Under the pieces are notes generated by a model. That model saw nothing but the letters and a program-made list of their open reading frames with translations, was not told the DNA's origin and did not search any database. Shown here in pieces: positions 9,566 through 19,472 of a stretch of DNA of 64,000 nt. This DNA is from Gimesia chilikensis (GTDB lineage: Bacteria; Planctomycetota; Planctomycetia; Planctomycetales; Planctomycetaceae), in assembly GCF_008329715.1 (NCBI RefSeq), contig NZ_VTSR01000009.1, positions 62,001 to 126,000 on the forward strand, given 5' to 3'. The position numbers and the translations under genes were made by a program. The first letter of the stretch is position 1; each line of letters begins with the position of its first letter.

Positions 9566-10309
9566 TTAGCGGATAAAAAAGCCCCAGAGTGGCAGACTGA
9601 CAAAACCAGCCGCAATGACGATCGCAAATAGAATCGCCAGTTTCTTGATCAGGGGCGTGTATTTGGGATGATTCAGTCCCAGTGACTGGAACGCACTCCA
9701 GAATCCATGAGACAGGTGAAATCCGAGGACAATCGTTCCCACAATATAAATCGGGGCACTCAAACCACTGCCCAGAACCTGCACGATAATGCCAAAGGGT
9801 GACTGGTCTTTGTAGTCGACCGTTGGGTTCAGATGCAGTTTCATGTCGATCATATGCATGATCAGGAAGATCAGAATGATGGATCCCGAAATGAACATCC
9901 AGGAACTGGTCCGCCCCATCGGAGTACGTCCGAAAATGGAAGGTGGCTCCTGAATCTTGCTCTGCTTCTCATGATAAGCGATCTGGCGTGCCTTGCGGTT
10001 ATCGCTGGTCAGTTTGAATGCCAGTGCAATGTGAGCGAACAGCAGCAGGAACAGTCCCGTCTCCGCTACCGGCAGCAGCATCATGCTGTGCAGCTCTTTT
10101 GCGTATTTGTTGTAGGCGTCTGCGCCGACATACACGAGCAGGTTCCCCGCCAGATGCACGACCAGGAAGCCGCACAAGAGAAGTCCCGTGATGCCCATCA
10201 CGAACTTCTGGCCAATGGAAGAGGAAAGCAGGGTCATAATCCACTTCGTCGCTGATTTTCCGCCTGCTGACGGAGAGGATTGCTGTTTCTCAGCCAATTT
10301 CGTCACCAT
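9566..10309 (-). CDS. sdhC: Succinate dehydrogenase cytochrome b subunit
   Basis: Membrane anchor of complex II that binds heme b and quinone. It is a single 247-residue protein with about five hydrophobic segments, the arrangement of di-heme SdhC/FrdC proteins that need no SdhD, and no sdhD is present. Histidines in or near helices (GFLVVHLAGN, LFAHIALAF, LIMHMIDMKLH, GFHLSHGFWSAF) are plausible heme ligands. The ATG at 10309 is preferred over the TTG at 10315 because GGTGAG lies nine bases upstream of it. First gene of sdhCAB. Confidence 0.9.
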   Translation of the reverse strand: MVTKLAEKQQSSPSAGGKSATKWIMTLLSSSIGQKFVMGITGLLLCGFLVVHLAGNLLVYVGADAYNKYAKELHSMMLLPVAETGLFLLLFAHIALAFKLTSDNRKARQIAYHEKQSKIQEPPSIFGRTPMGRTSSWMFISGSIILIFLIMHMIDMKLHLNPTVDYKDQSPFGIIVQVLGSGLSAPIYIVGTIVLGFHLSHGFWSAFQSLGLNHPKYTPLIKKLAILFAIVIAAGFVSLPLWGFFIR

Positions 10310-10619
10310 AATCAAGCACTCACCCGGTGATCTGCTTGAGATCCCGTGAATAATATTGTGATAGTGAAATCTATAAACAAAGCAACCAGCGTGGAGGTCA
10401 CTCAGTATGACCTGATTGAATCTGCCGATGCTGAACGATGCATATTCGTTATAGAGCTTAAGTTATTATATTTCTTCGCCTTCGTACATCAATCTTCACA
10501 GAATTATAAACTGGAGTCCTTTTGCAAATTTCCACTCTGCTTACTTGTTTTTAGCTCCAGCTTACCCGGTTTCAAGTAAAACATCCGTACCCTGCAGACA
10601 CTTCTCAAAGGCACTCAGC
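10310..10619. other. Intergenic region holding the sdh promoter
   Basis: 310 bases between rnr and sdhC, both on the minus strand. Besides the promoter listed next, no gene is supported; the 77-residue plus-strand frame at 10346-10579 has shadow-like composition. Confidence 0.6.
10465..10492 (-). promoter_or_regulatory. Probable sdhCAB promoter
   Basis: On the minus strand TTGATG (10492-10487), a 16-base spacer and a perfect TATAAT (10470-10465). Transcription would begin near 10458, leaving a leader of about 150 bases before sdhC. Confidence 0.6.
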
Positions 10620-12917
10620 CTACTTGCGTTTCTTCTTTTTGCTCCGCTGCGACTTCCCAGGACGGTTCTTCTTCTTTTTCACAGCCCCCTTCCCCTTGGA
10701 AGAGGCCCGAGTCGGCTTTTTACCCGACTGCTTCGAATTACCGTTGTCTGATTTTGACTTCGATTTACCTGACTTCTCCGCTCGGGGCATTCTGAAATCC
10801 AGCTCCCGACGATCCAGATCGATCTTCTCGACTTCCACCTCCAGGAAATCGCCAATCCGGAACTCCTGACCTGTCCGCTCTCCAACGATACTGAATTTGG
10901 CTGGATCCTGGTGAAAGTAATCGTTTTTGCCCAGTCGGCTGATGTGCAACAAGCCTTCCACAGGCACATCCACACCCCGGCAGAACAACCCGAACGACTC
11001 CACTCCCGTGATCATCGTTTTCAGCGTGTTGATTTTATTTTCGACCATCCAGGTCAGCAGTTTGACCTTGGTCAGTTCCCGTTCTGCCGACTCGGCACGA
11101 CGTTCACGCAACGAGAGGTCGTGGCCCAGTTGACGCAGCCCTTGGGGGCTCTGCCCTTTCCCTTTGTCGGGACGCTCCAGAATTTCATCGATCATGCGAT
11201 GAATTGTCAGGTCCGGGTATCGCCGAATCGGGCTGGTGAAGTGACAGTAATGCTCGACGGCGAGAGCATAGTGCCCGAGCTCTTCATCCGTATATTCTGC
11301 CTGTTTAAGACTGCGTAACATGGAATAATTGATGGCCTGTTCGACGGCGGTTCCATGTACCTGCTCGATCAGACGCTGCAGGTCCTTACGACTCTGGGCC
11401 TTTTTAAGCGTGTAACCCAGTGCGCTGACAAACTCGGCGAATTCCACCTGCCGCTGGTAGTCAGGCGACGGATGCACGCGACGCAAAAACCGCAGTCCCC
11501 GATCATTGAGTCCTTCCGCGACCGCAATATTCGCCGCCAGCATGAACTCTTCGATGATCTGATGGCTTTCATCATGCTCGCGTTCAACGGCACCACTCAC
11601 ACGATGTTTGTCGTCAAAGGTGAGCCGCACTTCGGAGAGGTGCAACTCCAGTGCGCCGGCAGCAAAGCGGCGTTTTCGCAGCATCATTGCCAGATGATGC
11701 ATGTTTTTCAGCAGCTCGCGGACGTCCCGGGGTATCCGGTCCCCTTCCTCGTCACGCTCCTGAATGATGGGCAGTACCTGCTCGTAGGCAAACCGCTTCT
11801 TGACCCGAATCGCGGAATTGACGAACTCGGTATGTACCGGCACGCCATCCGACGTAAATTCGATAAACGCAGATTTGGTGAAACGCACCTGATCCTGCTG
11901 CAGACTGGCCAGACCATTTGAAATGATCTCAGGCAGCATCGGAATCACCTGGCCGGGTAGATACACACTGGTTCCCCGCCGCCGGGCCTCACGGTCCAGT
12001 ACAGACCCCTCTTTGACAAAGTGCGCTACATCAGCAATATGCACGCCCAGCACCCAGTGCCCGCGCTCGTTCTGAGTCAGCGAAATTGCATCATCGAAGT
12101 CCCGGGCATCCGCAGGGTCAATCGTCACGATCGTCTCGTTGGTCAGGTCGCGGCGATTCCCCAGTTTTGTCTCATCAAACAGGCTCGCCTGCTCTCGAGC
12201 CGCCTCCAGGACCTCTTCCGGAAAGTCCATCGGGATGCCGAATTCGTAGACGATGGACAGCAGATCAACGCCTGGCTTCCCGTGTGGCCCCAGGACTTTG
12301 GAAATCACTCCCTGTCCCAGGTAGCTCTTTGAAGGGAAATGCAGAATGTCGATGACGACCTTATCTTCGGGTTCGACACCTTTCGCCCCCGGATCGCCCA
12401 CATGAATCGGCGAGTTGAATATCTTGCCGTCCACATGCACATAACCTTCGCCCTGTGTTTCGAAGTAAGTGCCGACAAATGTCGTCGAAGCCCGCTCGAT
12501 GATCTCCACGACGCGACCACAGATCTGGCCCCCGCTGCGGCGTCGATTGATCACGGTGGCATAAACCTCATCGCCGGTCTGGGCATCCCCCATATCCCGC
12601 TCGGAAATATACAGATCGCCGGCATGACGCTGGTCGTGGGCGATGTCATCCGGCTTATGATGGGGAATCAGATACCCGGCCCCGGAATTGATTTTCTTGA
12701 TAATCCCGGCAATCCAACCCTCTTTTTTCACGGGGCGAATCAGCCCCGAATCGGAGACGAGAATCTCTTTGCGGGACTGGAGATTCTGCATGGCCTGCTC
12801 GAATTCAGAAGAAGTTGACTTGGAGCCTCCCACTTTTTTCAGCAGCGCTTTTTCCCGAATCGGTGTGTAACCGGGGCGGGCTACGTACTCGAGAATCTTC
12901 TTCTCAAAATCGGGCAT
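10620..12917 (-). CDS. rnr: Ribonuclease R
   Basis: Processive 3'-5' exoribonuclease of 765 residues that degrades structured RNA. The order is an N-terminal winged helix-like region, cold-shock-type OB folds, the RNB catalytic domain with the metal-binding motif DPADARDFDDAISL, and a C-terminal S1 domain (GVESFGLFCRGVDVPVEGLLHISRLG). It ends in a lysine- and serine-rich basic tail of about 70 residues, as in many RNase R proteins. The start lies four bases after the stop of the YhaM-like gene, so the two 3'-5' exoribonucleases should be co-transcribed. Confidence 0.95.
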   Translation of the reverse strand: MPDFEKKILEYVARPGYTPIREKALLKKVGGSKSTSSEFEQAMQNLQSRKEILVSDSGLIRPVKKEGWIAGIIKKINSGAGYLIPHHKPDDIAHDQRHAGDLYISERDMGDAQTGDEVYATVINRRRSGGQICGRVVEIIERASTTFVGTYFETQGEGYVHVDGKIFNSPIHVGDPGAKGVEPEDKVVIDILHFPSKSYLGQGVISKVLGPHGKPGVDLLSIVYEFGIPMDFPEEVLEAAREQASLFDETKLGNRRDLTNETIVTIDPADARDFDDAISLTQNERGHWVLGVHIADVAHFVKEGSVLDREARRRGTSVYLPGQVIPMLPEIISNGLASLQQDQVRFTKSAFIEFTSDGVPVHTEFVNSAIRVKKRFAYEQVLPIIQERDEEGDRIPRDVRELLKNMHHLAMMLRKRRFAAGALELHLSEVRLTFDDKHRVSGAVEREHDESHQIIEEFMLAANIAVAEGLNDRGLRFLRRVHPSPDYQRQVEFAEFVSALGYTLKKAQSRKDLQRLIEQVHGTAVEQAINYSMLRSLKQAEYTDEELGHYALAVEHYCHFTSPIRRYPDLTIHRMIDEILERPDKGKGQSPQGLRQLGHDLSLRERRAESAERELTKVKLLTWMVENKINTLKTMITGVESFGLFCRGVDVPVEGLLHISRLGKNDYFHQDPAKFSIVGERTGQEFRIGDFLEVEVEKIDLDRRELDFRMPRAEKSGKSKSKSDNGNSKQSGKKPTRASSKGKGAVKKKKNRPGKSQRSKKKKRK

Positions 12918-12921
12918 TCAC

Positions 12922-13893
12922 TCAGTCCTCAGTCATTCCCTTAAACAGCTTTCGCTGCAGGCGAGGCGAATAGGGAGTCCAGCTGGATGTCGAATTGAGA
13001 TCATCGTCAATGAACCGCGCGAACTCATTGACTTTCGCATCCAGGTTATCCAGATGATGCAGGGCGACTGCTTCTGGAGTCATCGGCAGGCGGGGGCTGC
13101 CAAATTCATAGGTGCCATGATGGCTTACAATCATGTGTTTCAGCCGTAATTCCGCTTCCTTGGGGAAAGATTCTCCCGTCATTTCCTGGTAAGCGCGAAT
13201 CTTCTCGGTCAGCATTTCTACGCCAATAATCAGGTGTCCCAGCAGCTGTCCTTCATCGGTATAAATAAATTCGTTCTCGTAGCCTAACTCGCGGACCTTA
13301 CCGATATCGTGCAGGAACACACCAGCCAGCAGCAGACTCATGTCAGCCTTGGGATACAGATCCGCGATCCGATGTGCGGTCTCCATCAGGTTGACCACAT
13401 GCTCGATCAGCCCGCCATGGTAGGCATGATGCGTCTTCACACCGGCCGGAGCCCGACAGAACTCTTCCATCAGCGCTTCATCAACCAGGAAGCACTCCAT
13501 CAGAGTGCGGACCTCGTTATTTTCAATTCCCAGCAGCATCTCACGTAACCGCGCCAGCAGCGCCTGCACATCATGTGATGCCTGGGGTTGAAACTCGGCC
13601 GGGTCCAGATTCTCCGCGGAGACCGGTTCGATGTAGGTCAGGATGATCTGCAGTGCCCCCTGGAAGAGATGCACTTTACCTTTCACCTGAACGTAGTTGC
13701 CCGATTGAAAGTGCTGCATCCGATCTTCAACAACATTCCACATCCGCGCATTGACGACACCCGACGCATCTCTCAGATCAGCAGACAGAAACAGACTTGC
13801 ATTCCGATTCGCTCGTAACTGCTTGTCAACTAACAGATAAACCTCGTTTACAGTATCCCCGTCTTTCAGTTGATTTATATTTTGTCGAGACAT
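12922..13893 (-). CDS. OB-fold/HD-domain 3'-5' exoribonuclease, YhaM-like
   Basis: Resembles the YhaM/CBF1 family of 3'-5' exonucleases. The first ~90 residues form an OB-fold nucleic-acid-binding domain (LFLSADLRDASGVVNARMWNV). It is followed by an HD phosphohydrolase domain with HHAYHGGLIEHVVNLM, the HD pair in GVFLHDIGKV, and HMIVSHHGTYEFGSP. The length of 323 residues matches YhaM of Bacillus. It is immediately upstream of rnr, which supports an RNA-decay role. DNA as substrate is also possible, since YhaM can act on both. The upstream Shine-Dalgarno is weak but the N-terminus fits the family. Confidence 0.88.
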   Translation of the reverse strand: MSRQNINQLKDGDTVNEVYLLVDKQLRANRNASLFLSADLRDASGVVNARMWNVVEDRMQHFQSGNYVQVKGKVHLFQGALQIILTYIEPVSAENLDPAEFQPQASHDVQALLARLREMLLGIENNEVRTLMECFLVDEALMEEFCRAPAGVKTHHAYHGGLIEHVVNLMETAHRIADLYPKADMSLLLAGVFLHDIGKVRELGYENEFIYTDEGQLLGHLIIGVEMLTEKIRAYQEMTGESFPKEAELRLKHMIVSHHGTYEFGSPRLPMTPEAVALHHLDNLDAKVNEFARFIDDDLNSTSSWTPYSPRLQRKLFKGMTED

Positions 13894-14275
13894 CTCGAAT
13901 CGGCTTTCAGAATCTCAATTCAAACGCAGCGGTCGATCTTCAGTTTCGCTAAGAAACACAATAGAACGATCTTAAGCCGATCCATCCTGCTCAACAAGTC
14001 CGACACCTGTCTGATCTGAAACTCTCTCCTATTTGCTCTCCGATTGTTAAGAACAGCCCCAGTCAGCCCGATCTGAATCCCCCGTCTCGACAAGCCATTG
14101 TCCGACAGGCATTTATCTCACCCGAATATTTTTGTCCCCCACCAGGGCGAACCTTTTGGAGTTGAACCCGTTCTGCTAGAATACGCGGCCATCAGTCGGC
14201 TGAAGAAGCGAGACTCCCCCCGGCCGACTCACTAGTAACATAAACACCTACTCTTCAATCACTTAAGGAATTCAA
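13894..14275. other. Divergent intergenic region yhaM-like / proS
   Basis: 382 bases with no gene. It must carry the promoters for the exoribonuclease pair (minus) and proS (plus). Confidence 0.6.
14155..14229 (+). promoter_or_regulatory. Candidate proS promoter and leader hairpin
   Basis: TAGAAT at 14177-14182 is a good -10; the -35 (TTTGGA at 14155-14160, 16-base spacer) is weak. The leader begins with AGTCGGC (14194-14200) pairing with GCCGACT (14223-14229). No T-box features are visible. Confidence 0.4.
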
Positions 14276-16030
14276 GTGCGCTGGTCAAATACGCTGATCC
14301 CCACGATTAAAGAAGTCCCCTCCGATGCGGAAATTCCCAGCCATCAGCTGATGCTTCGCGCCGGACTGATCCGACAGTTGATGGCAGGCGCTTACACCTA
14401 CCTCCCCCTGGGCTGGAAATCGATCCAGAAAGCAGCCCAGATTGTGCGGGAAGAGATGGACGCCGCCGGCGCCGCTGAACTCCACATGCCCGCTCTGCAA
14501 CCCCTGGGTCTGTTTGAACGCACACAGCGGAAAGATGCATTTGGCTCCGTACTGATCCAGTTCAACGTCCCCCGTGGAAATCGTCAGATCCCTATGGCAC
14601 TCGGTCCCACACACGAAGAAGTCGTCACCGACCTGATCAGTCACTGCATCAGCAGTTACAAACAGCTGCCGCTGACCGTCTATCAGATTCAAACCAAGTT
14701 CCGCAACGAAGAACGCCCCCGCTTCGGCGTGCTGAGAACCAGTGAGTTCCTGATGAAAGACGCCTACAGCTTCAGTTCTTCCGTAGAGCAGTTGGATGAA
14801 ATCTACGACCGCATGTACCGCGCTTACTGCCGCATCTTTGCCCGCTGTGGTCTGAAGTACCTGCCCGTAGAAGCAGAAAGCGGCCCCATCGGCGGCGATG
14901 CCTCGCATGAATTCATGATCCCCGCCGAAAACGGCGAGGACTCGATCGTATACTGCGAAGCCTCTGGATACGCAGCCAACATGGAACGGGCCGACACCGG
15001 TCGTCCCACCCTTGAAATCAAAACCCCCGCTGATGCAGGGACCATGGAAAAACAGGCTACTCCTGAGGCAACCAGCATTGAGCAGGTCAGCCAGATGCTG
15101 GGCTGTGAACCTTCACAGATGATCAAAACGCTGATCTACCAGGCTGATGACGAACCGGTGGCTGTCCTGATTCGCGGCGACCATGAAGCCAACGAAGGCA
15201 AGATTCGCCGTGCCCTGGGTGCGACCACTGTCGAACTGGCTGATGACAAGACCATCCGGGAAGTCACCGGTGCCCCCACCGGTTTCGCCGGTCCTGTGGG
15301 AATCAAATGCAAGATCATCGCCGACCATGACGTCCCCCTGATCGCCAATGCCATCACCGGTGCGAACGAAGCCGACGCCCATTTAGTCAATGTGAACGTG
15401 GGCCGGGATTATGAACTGGAAACCACCTACGACCTGCGAAACGCTGCCGCCGGTGATCCCTGCCCCAAAAGTGGGGAACCTCTGGCGATCGTGCATGGCA
15501 TCGAAGTCGGTCACGTCTTCAAACTGGGCACAAAATATACAGAAGCCCTCGACGCCGACTTTCTGGATGAAAAAGAGAAACGTCATCCGATTATCATGGG
15601 TTGCTACGGCATCGGCGTAAACCGCATCATCGCCGGTCTCGCTGAGACAAAGCATGATGACAAAGGCCTGATCTGGCCGCTTTCAATTGCTCCCTACGAG
15701 GTACTTGTCATTCCTCTGAACACCAAGGATGACGAAGTCATGCAGACTGCAGAGCGCTACTACGAAGAGCTCAAAGCAGCCGGCATCGACGTCCTCTTTG
15801 ATGACCGTAACGCCCGGCCAGGTGTCAAATTCAATGACGCCGACCTGATTGGGATTCCCTATCGCGTCGTCATCGGCGGTAAGGGACTCAAAAACGGCGA
15901 AATCGAAACCAAATGGCGGACCGCAGACGATGCAGAAATGATCGCCCTCGACGCAGGCATCACCCCCATTCTGGATGCTCTCGCGGCCCGCAAAGCGGAA
16001 GAATATAAAGCCGCAAACGTACCTGAATAG
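14276..16030 (+). CDS. proS: Prolyl-tRNA synthetase
   Basis: Class II aminoacyl-tRNA synthetase, 584 residues, of the bacterial type with an inserted editing domain. It begins [29 protein letters not shown], with motif 1 near [15 protein letters not shown] and motif 2 in the stretch [25 protein letters not shown]. The editing (YbaK-like) insertion covers about residues 230-390. Motif 3 lies in [16 protein letters not shown], followed by the anticodon-binding domain. The start is GTG at 14276, with AAGGAA five bases upstream. The gene is single and ends in a strong terminator. Confidence 0.96.
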   Translation: MRWSNTLIPTIKEVPSDAEIPSHQLMLRAGLIRQLMAGAYTYLPLGWKSIQKAAQIVREEMDAAGAAELHMPALQPLGLFERTQRKDAFGSVLIQFNVPRGNRQIPMALGPTHEEVVTDLISHCISSYKQLPLTVYQIQTKFRNEERPRFGVLRTSEFLMKDAYSFSSSVEQLDEIYDRMYRAYCRIFARCGLKYLPVEAESGPIGGDASHEFMIPAENGEDSIVYCEASGYAANMERADTGRPTLEIKTPADAGTMEKQATPEATSIEQVSQMLGCEPSQMIKTLIYQADDEPVAVLIRGDHEANEGKIRRALGATTVELADDKTIREVTGAPTGFAGPVGIKCKIIADHDVPLIANAITGANEADAHLVNVNVGRDYELETTYDLRNAAAGDPCPKSGEPLAIVHGIEVGHVFKLGTKYTEALDADFLDEKEKRHPIIMGCYGIGVNRIIAGLAETKHDDKGLIWPLSIAPYEVLVIPLNTKDDEVMQTAERYYEELKAAGIDVLFDDRNARPGVKFNDADLIGIPYRVVIGGKGLKNGEIETKWRTADDAEMIALDAGITPILDALAARKAEEYKAANVPE

Positions 16031-16056
16031 AACGAATTCAGTACTCGCAAAACAAA

Positions 16057-16096
16057 ACAGGCCGGCAGGAAATCTATCCTGCCGGCCTGTTTTTTT
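16057..16096. terminator. Bidirectional terminator after proS
   Basis: A 14-base perfect stem, ACAGGCCGGCAGGA (16057-16070) / TCCTGCCGGCCTGT (16077-16090), with a T tract on the plus strand and an A-rich stretch on the other side. It can serve both proS and the DUF1080 gene that converges on it. Confidence 0.9.
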
Positions 16097-16118
16097 ATTT
16101 CAGTTTCGGTCTTCAGAA

Positions 16119-16784
16119 CTAGTCGAGTTCTTTGATCCGAATGTTTTTCCAGGCAACCGAATAGGGACCGGTCCCCTTCTTGATGCCGTGTACCTGCAGG
16201 CCAATGAAGCCTGTGGGATGCGTCTTATAGATCGCTTCGTCCGTCAGATCTTCGATCTGCTTACCATTGATCCAGGTCTGGATCCGGGGACCTTTAGCAA
16301 CGATCCGAAACTTGTTCCACTCACCATCTTTCATGGTTTTATGTGGTTTCAGACGATCCTCGGGAGTCAACCAGCCCCGGCCGGTGGCTTCGCCGTACAC
16401 ATAACCGGCTTCGGCCCCGTTCTTACCGCTGGCTTCGATCTCAACCTGGGGGCCATTCACACGACCATCGCCGTCTTTCTGCTGGCTGCGAATCTGACAG
16501 CCGGAGTTCAATTCGTCGGCCACTTTGACTTCGAATTCCAGTTCGAAATCATCGTAGTTCTTTTTGGTGCACATGAATGAGTTGGGGCTGCCTTCAGAGG
16601 TCGTTCCCACGATCGTCCCATCTTCAACCTTATAGGTCGCCGTTCCGTTATGCTGTGTCCAGCCTTCGAGATTCTTGCCGTTGAACAGCTCGACCCAGCC
16701 AGATTCACCAGCCTGTACCGAACCTGCCAGACAGAGGCTCGCCAGGCATGCCAGGGCTAAACCCCATACTTGATTGCGTTTCAT
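16119..16784 (-). CDS. DUF1080 (3-keto-disaccharide hydrolase-like) secreted protein
   Basis: Secreted protein of 221 residues with a clear signal peptide ending around GSVQAGES. The mature part is one DUF1080 domain, a concanavalin-like beta-sandwich: WVELFNGKNLEGWTQHNG, DDFELEFEVKV, NSGCQIRSQ, WNKFRIVAKGPRIQTWINGK and GFIGLQVHG are the usual landmarks. Members of this family are abundant in planctomycetes and some hydrolyse 3-keto-glycosides. GGAGAG lies before the ATG. It is 111 bases downstream of a sulfatase gene on the same strand, which fits work on sulfated or modified polysaccharides. The exact substrate is unknown. Confidence 0.9.
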   Translation of the reverse strand: MKRNQVWGLALACLASLCLAGSVQAGESGWVELFNGKNLEGWTQHNGTATYKVEDGTIVGTTSEGSPNSFMCTKKNYDDFELEFEVKVADELNSGCQIRSQQKDGDGRVNGPQVEIEASGKNGAEAGYVYGEATGRGWLTPEDRLKPHKTMKDGEWNKFRIVAKGPRIQTWINGKQIEDLTDEAIYKTHPTGFIGLQVHGIKKGTGPYSVAWKNIRIKELD

Positions 16785-16895
16785 ACTTTCTCTCCAAATT
16801 AAAGTCTCAAAGTTGTCAATTGATTTTAATAGCGGGTTATTTAATCGTCGGCACCAGCCGTGCCGACAGGATTGAAGTCATCATCGCATCCGAGA

Positions 16896-18362
16896 TCAGT
16901 CTGCCAATACAGGACCGGGCTGATTGACCTTTTGCGCGTCACGAGCATCGCCGGGCATCTCGCGATGTTCAAACTCACCCGGTTTCGGCTCCCCGGGACG
17001 CTGGTTGCGGTCCGGAGTCGGATTGTCGGGAATCGTGTCCCCTGTCTGCTCAGCCCACTGATCCAGCACTGTGCGGAGACGAGCCAGTTCACTCGCATAT
17101 TCAGGCTTATCCGCCAGATTCTCAAACTGGTGAGGGTCTTGGCTGACCTTGTATAACTCTTCCCGTGGACGGGGCTTGAGAAACACATCCTTCTGATTTT
17201 TATTCAACTTGCCAGCTTCGAAACGTTCCCATAACACTTCGCCCGAAGGAAAGTCGATCGATTCCACGCACAGATTGCGCTGCCCCGGCAACGCGTTTCT
17301 GATATAGAGCCAGTCACCGGAACGAACCATGCGTTCGTGGGCTTTAAAAACGTGCCAGTTATGCTCCCCAAATGCATAGTCGCGGACCTTCGCCTTCGGA
17401 TCGGTAAACAGATTCTCAAAGCTGACGCCCTGCATCCGTGGATCCGCTTTGACTCCCGCAACGTGCAGAAAGGTCGGCCCGAGGTCAATTGTACTGACCA
17501 GACTGTTCGTCACGGTTCCCGGCGAAATGACTTTGGGCCAGCGAACCATCATCGGCGTTTTGATACCACTATCGTAGAGTCTGGTTTTACAACGGGGAAA
17601 GGGACGTCCGTTATCAGCGAAGAACAGCACCAGTGTATTATCCGCGATTCCCTGGGCATCCAGTTCATCCAGAATCTGACCGGTGAAGTAATCCAAACGG
17701 CTGATCTCATCGTAATACTGGGCGAGGTCTTTCCGCGTTTCCGGACTGTCAATCAGATACGGAGGCACAACCACATCTTCTGGTTGATGCGGCTGAGTCT
17801 GTTTGGATTTCTGCCAGGCACGATGTGCATCGGTGGAAGCGAACCAGCAGAAGAAGGGCTGATCCTTGGGCCGTTTTTTGAGAATCGGTACCCAGTCTTC
17901 TTCGCGTCCCGGTCCTTTTCCCTTGGAGACATGATCAAAGGACGTCAACGCGTACGGGCCCATATGCTGTTTGCCGGAGATCACCGTGTAATAGCCGGCA
18001 TCGCGCAGTAGCTGGGGAAACAATACCTGTCCTTCCGGCAGCGGCGTATGCAGTTCCGGGGCTCCTGTATTGTGTGGATAACGACTGGTGATCACACTGC
18101 AGCGACTTGGGCTGCAACTGCTGATGGTCAGATAAGCGTTATCAAAACGCAGACCTTCTTTGGCCAGCCGATCCAGATTAGGAGTACGGATCGAGGGATG
18201 ACCATAACTGCCCAGATCATTCCAGGAGACATCGTCTGCCAGGATCATCACGATATTCGGACGCGTTTCGGCAGCTGGGGAAACAGTGACACACAGCAGA
18301 GAAAGCAGACAGAATGTAAACAGGCAGAGCAGCCCGTTTCGAGAACGTATCAGAACATGCAT
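16896..18362 (-). CDS. Sulfatase, formylglycine type, secreted
   Basis: Sulfate ester hydrolase of the alkaline-phosphatase superfamily. The start at 18362 (488 residues) is chosen because GAGGTG lies nine bases upstream; a GTG at 18374 would add four residues. A signal peptide (hydrophobic to about residue 30, then AETRPNIVMILADD) precedes the metal-binding DD pair. The sulfatase signature CSPSRC has its modifiable cysteine at about residue 83. Other landmarks are SGKQHMGPY and the DNTLVLFFADNGRP motif. It needs a formylglycine-generating enzyme, not found in the window. The C-terminal tail is polar and proline-rich. It is probably co-transcribed with the DUF1080 gene. Confidence 0.93.
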   Translation of the reverse strand: MHVLIRSRNGLLCLFTFCLLSLLCVTVSPAAETRPNIVMILADDVSWNDLGSYGHPSIRTPNLDRLAKEGLRFDNAYLTISSCSPSRCSVITSRYPHNTGAPELHTPLPEGQVLFPQLLRDAGYYTVISGKQHMGPYALTSFDHVSKGKGPGREEDWVPILKKRPKDQPFFCWFASTDAHRAWQKSKQTQPHQPEDVVVPPYLIDSPETRKDLAQYYDEISRLDYFTGQILDELDAQGIADNTLVLFFADNGRPFPRCKTRLYDSGIKTPMMVRWPKVISPGTVTNSLVSTIDLGPTFLHVAGVKADPRMQGVSFENLFTDPKAKVRDYAFGEHNWHVFKAHERMVRSGDWLYIRNALPGQRNLCVESIDFPSGEVLWERFEAGKLNKNQKDVFLKPRPREELYKVSQDPHQFENLADKPEYASELARLRTVLDQWAEQTGDTIPDNPTPDRNQRPGEPKPGEFEHREMPGDARDAQKVNQPGPVLAD

Positions 18363-18401
18363 CGGGCACGTCACCTCGTTTTGAAAGATTGCAGGATCAA
18401 T

Positions 18402-18452
18402 AAAAAACGACCTGTCACCAGACCGCAGACTCTACGGTACTACAACAGGTCG
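18402..18452 (-). terminator. Rho-independent terminator after the 18534-19049 gene
   Basis: CGACCTGT (18408-18415) pairs with ACAGGTCG (18445-18452), with a smaller ACCG/CGGT stem inside. On the minus strand the hairpin is followed by six T residues. It separates the helical-repeat gene from the sulfatase downstream. Confidence 0.75.
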
Positions 18453-18533
18453 GACTTCACAATCTTGAGGTGGTAATTCTACGGAGAAGATTCTCAGCAA
18501 GTCATTTCATAAACAAAGGTTAGTAAATCGACA

Positions 18534-19049
18534 TCATTCGATTTCCGGATCAATTCCGAAGTCTTCAGTCTCTTCATTTTCGAGCAGAATATCTTCGTCT
18601 GACTGAGCCTGTTCTTCTTCAGGCATCGGTTCAAAATTGATGGTGAGATGCACTTCATGGTGGACGACGGGATTGTATTGCGATCCCAGTGGTTCAAAAC
18701 GCAGATGGATATTCGCTTCCGAGGCGATTTCATCCGCCGTCTGCTCGGCTGTTTCCGCCAGATCACTCTGGCCACTTTCCCGATAACAGGCTCCCAGTGA
18801 TTTCCAGGGAAGTTGGCTGTGCGGGATCGGCAGCAAATCTGCCGCGTACTGTAAGGGTTTGATCGCCTCCGAGAAACGACCGATCCGTTTTAAAGATTCC
18901 CCTCGCAGGAATGAAAAGGACGCCGTCAGGGATCCTGGATCAGTCACTTTATCCAATTCTCTGAGTGCCTGATGGGGCATCCCCAGTTCCAGATAACCCT
19001 CTGCAGCAATCAGTCTGCGAACTGTTTTTTGAGGAATTCGAGGAATCAT
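18534..19049 (-). CDS. TPR-like helical repeat protein, paralogue of 21107-21568
   Basis: I do not know a named family. The 171-residue protein starts IPRIPQKTVRRLIAAEGYLE and continues with about three TPR-like helix pairs (FLRGESLKRIGRFSEAIKPLQ, then SLGACYRESGQSDLAETA). The C-terminal 45 residues are very acidic (EEEQAQSDEDILLENEETE). The third ATG of the run at 19055-19047 is chosen: it lies eight bases after GGGAGG and matches the start of its paralogue 2 kb away. The two proteins share the block AAEGYLELGMP and the following repeats. No signal peptide, so a cytoplasmic scaffold or adaptor is likely. Confidence 0.75.
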   Translation of the reverse strand: MIPRIPQKTVRRLIAAEGYLELGMPHQALRELDKVTDPGSLTASFSFLRGESLKRIGRFSEAIKPLQYAADLLPIPHSQLPWKSLGACYRESGQSDLAETAEQTADEIASEANIHLRFEPLGSQYNPVVHHEVHLTINFEPMPEEEQAQSDEDILLENEETEDFGIDPEIE

Positions 19050-19472
19050 CATCATAACCTCCCATATCACCATCAGCAGGTGAAGACGCTGGTTGAATTT
19101 CAGGGGAAATTAAAATCTCTCGACCCGTTTTCCGTCTCCCATCATTTTGAAACGTCTCGACGGGTCTGCTGGTTTAATTTTATTGCATAGAATGTGCCAA
19201 ATCTGCCTCCCTGCAACAAAAGCAATCCATAAACCCATAAATAATTGTCACTTAACACATCATGGCAGCCTTGTAATCGGCATAGACAGTGCCAATTTGG
19301 CGGTCGCTCAGGTATCAATCTGGTGGCAGATCGAATCAAAACTGCACAACCACAAGGCTTTTCTAAAGACAATCTAGAAACGGAACCGGTTCACTTCCGG
19401 CATGGGAATCGAAGTCAGCACCCTCTGCTGCCCTTTGACAGGCCTATGTACCTACTACGTAAAAACGGACTA
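19050..19472. other. Intergenic region, 423 bases
   Basis: No gene seen; the frames on both strands look like noise. A small perfect inverted repeat, GCCAA-T-TTGGC, lies at 19291-19301 and could be a protein site. The promoter of the downstream minus-strand gene should be here, but no clear -35/-10 pair stands out. Confidence 0.5.

Noticed and set aside
10346..10579. 77-residue plus-strand frame between sdhC and rnr
   Set aside because: It lies across the sdh promoter on the opposite strand and has noise-like composition.
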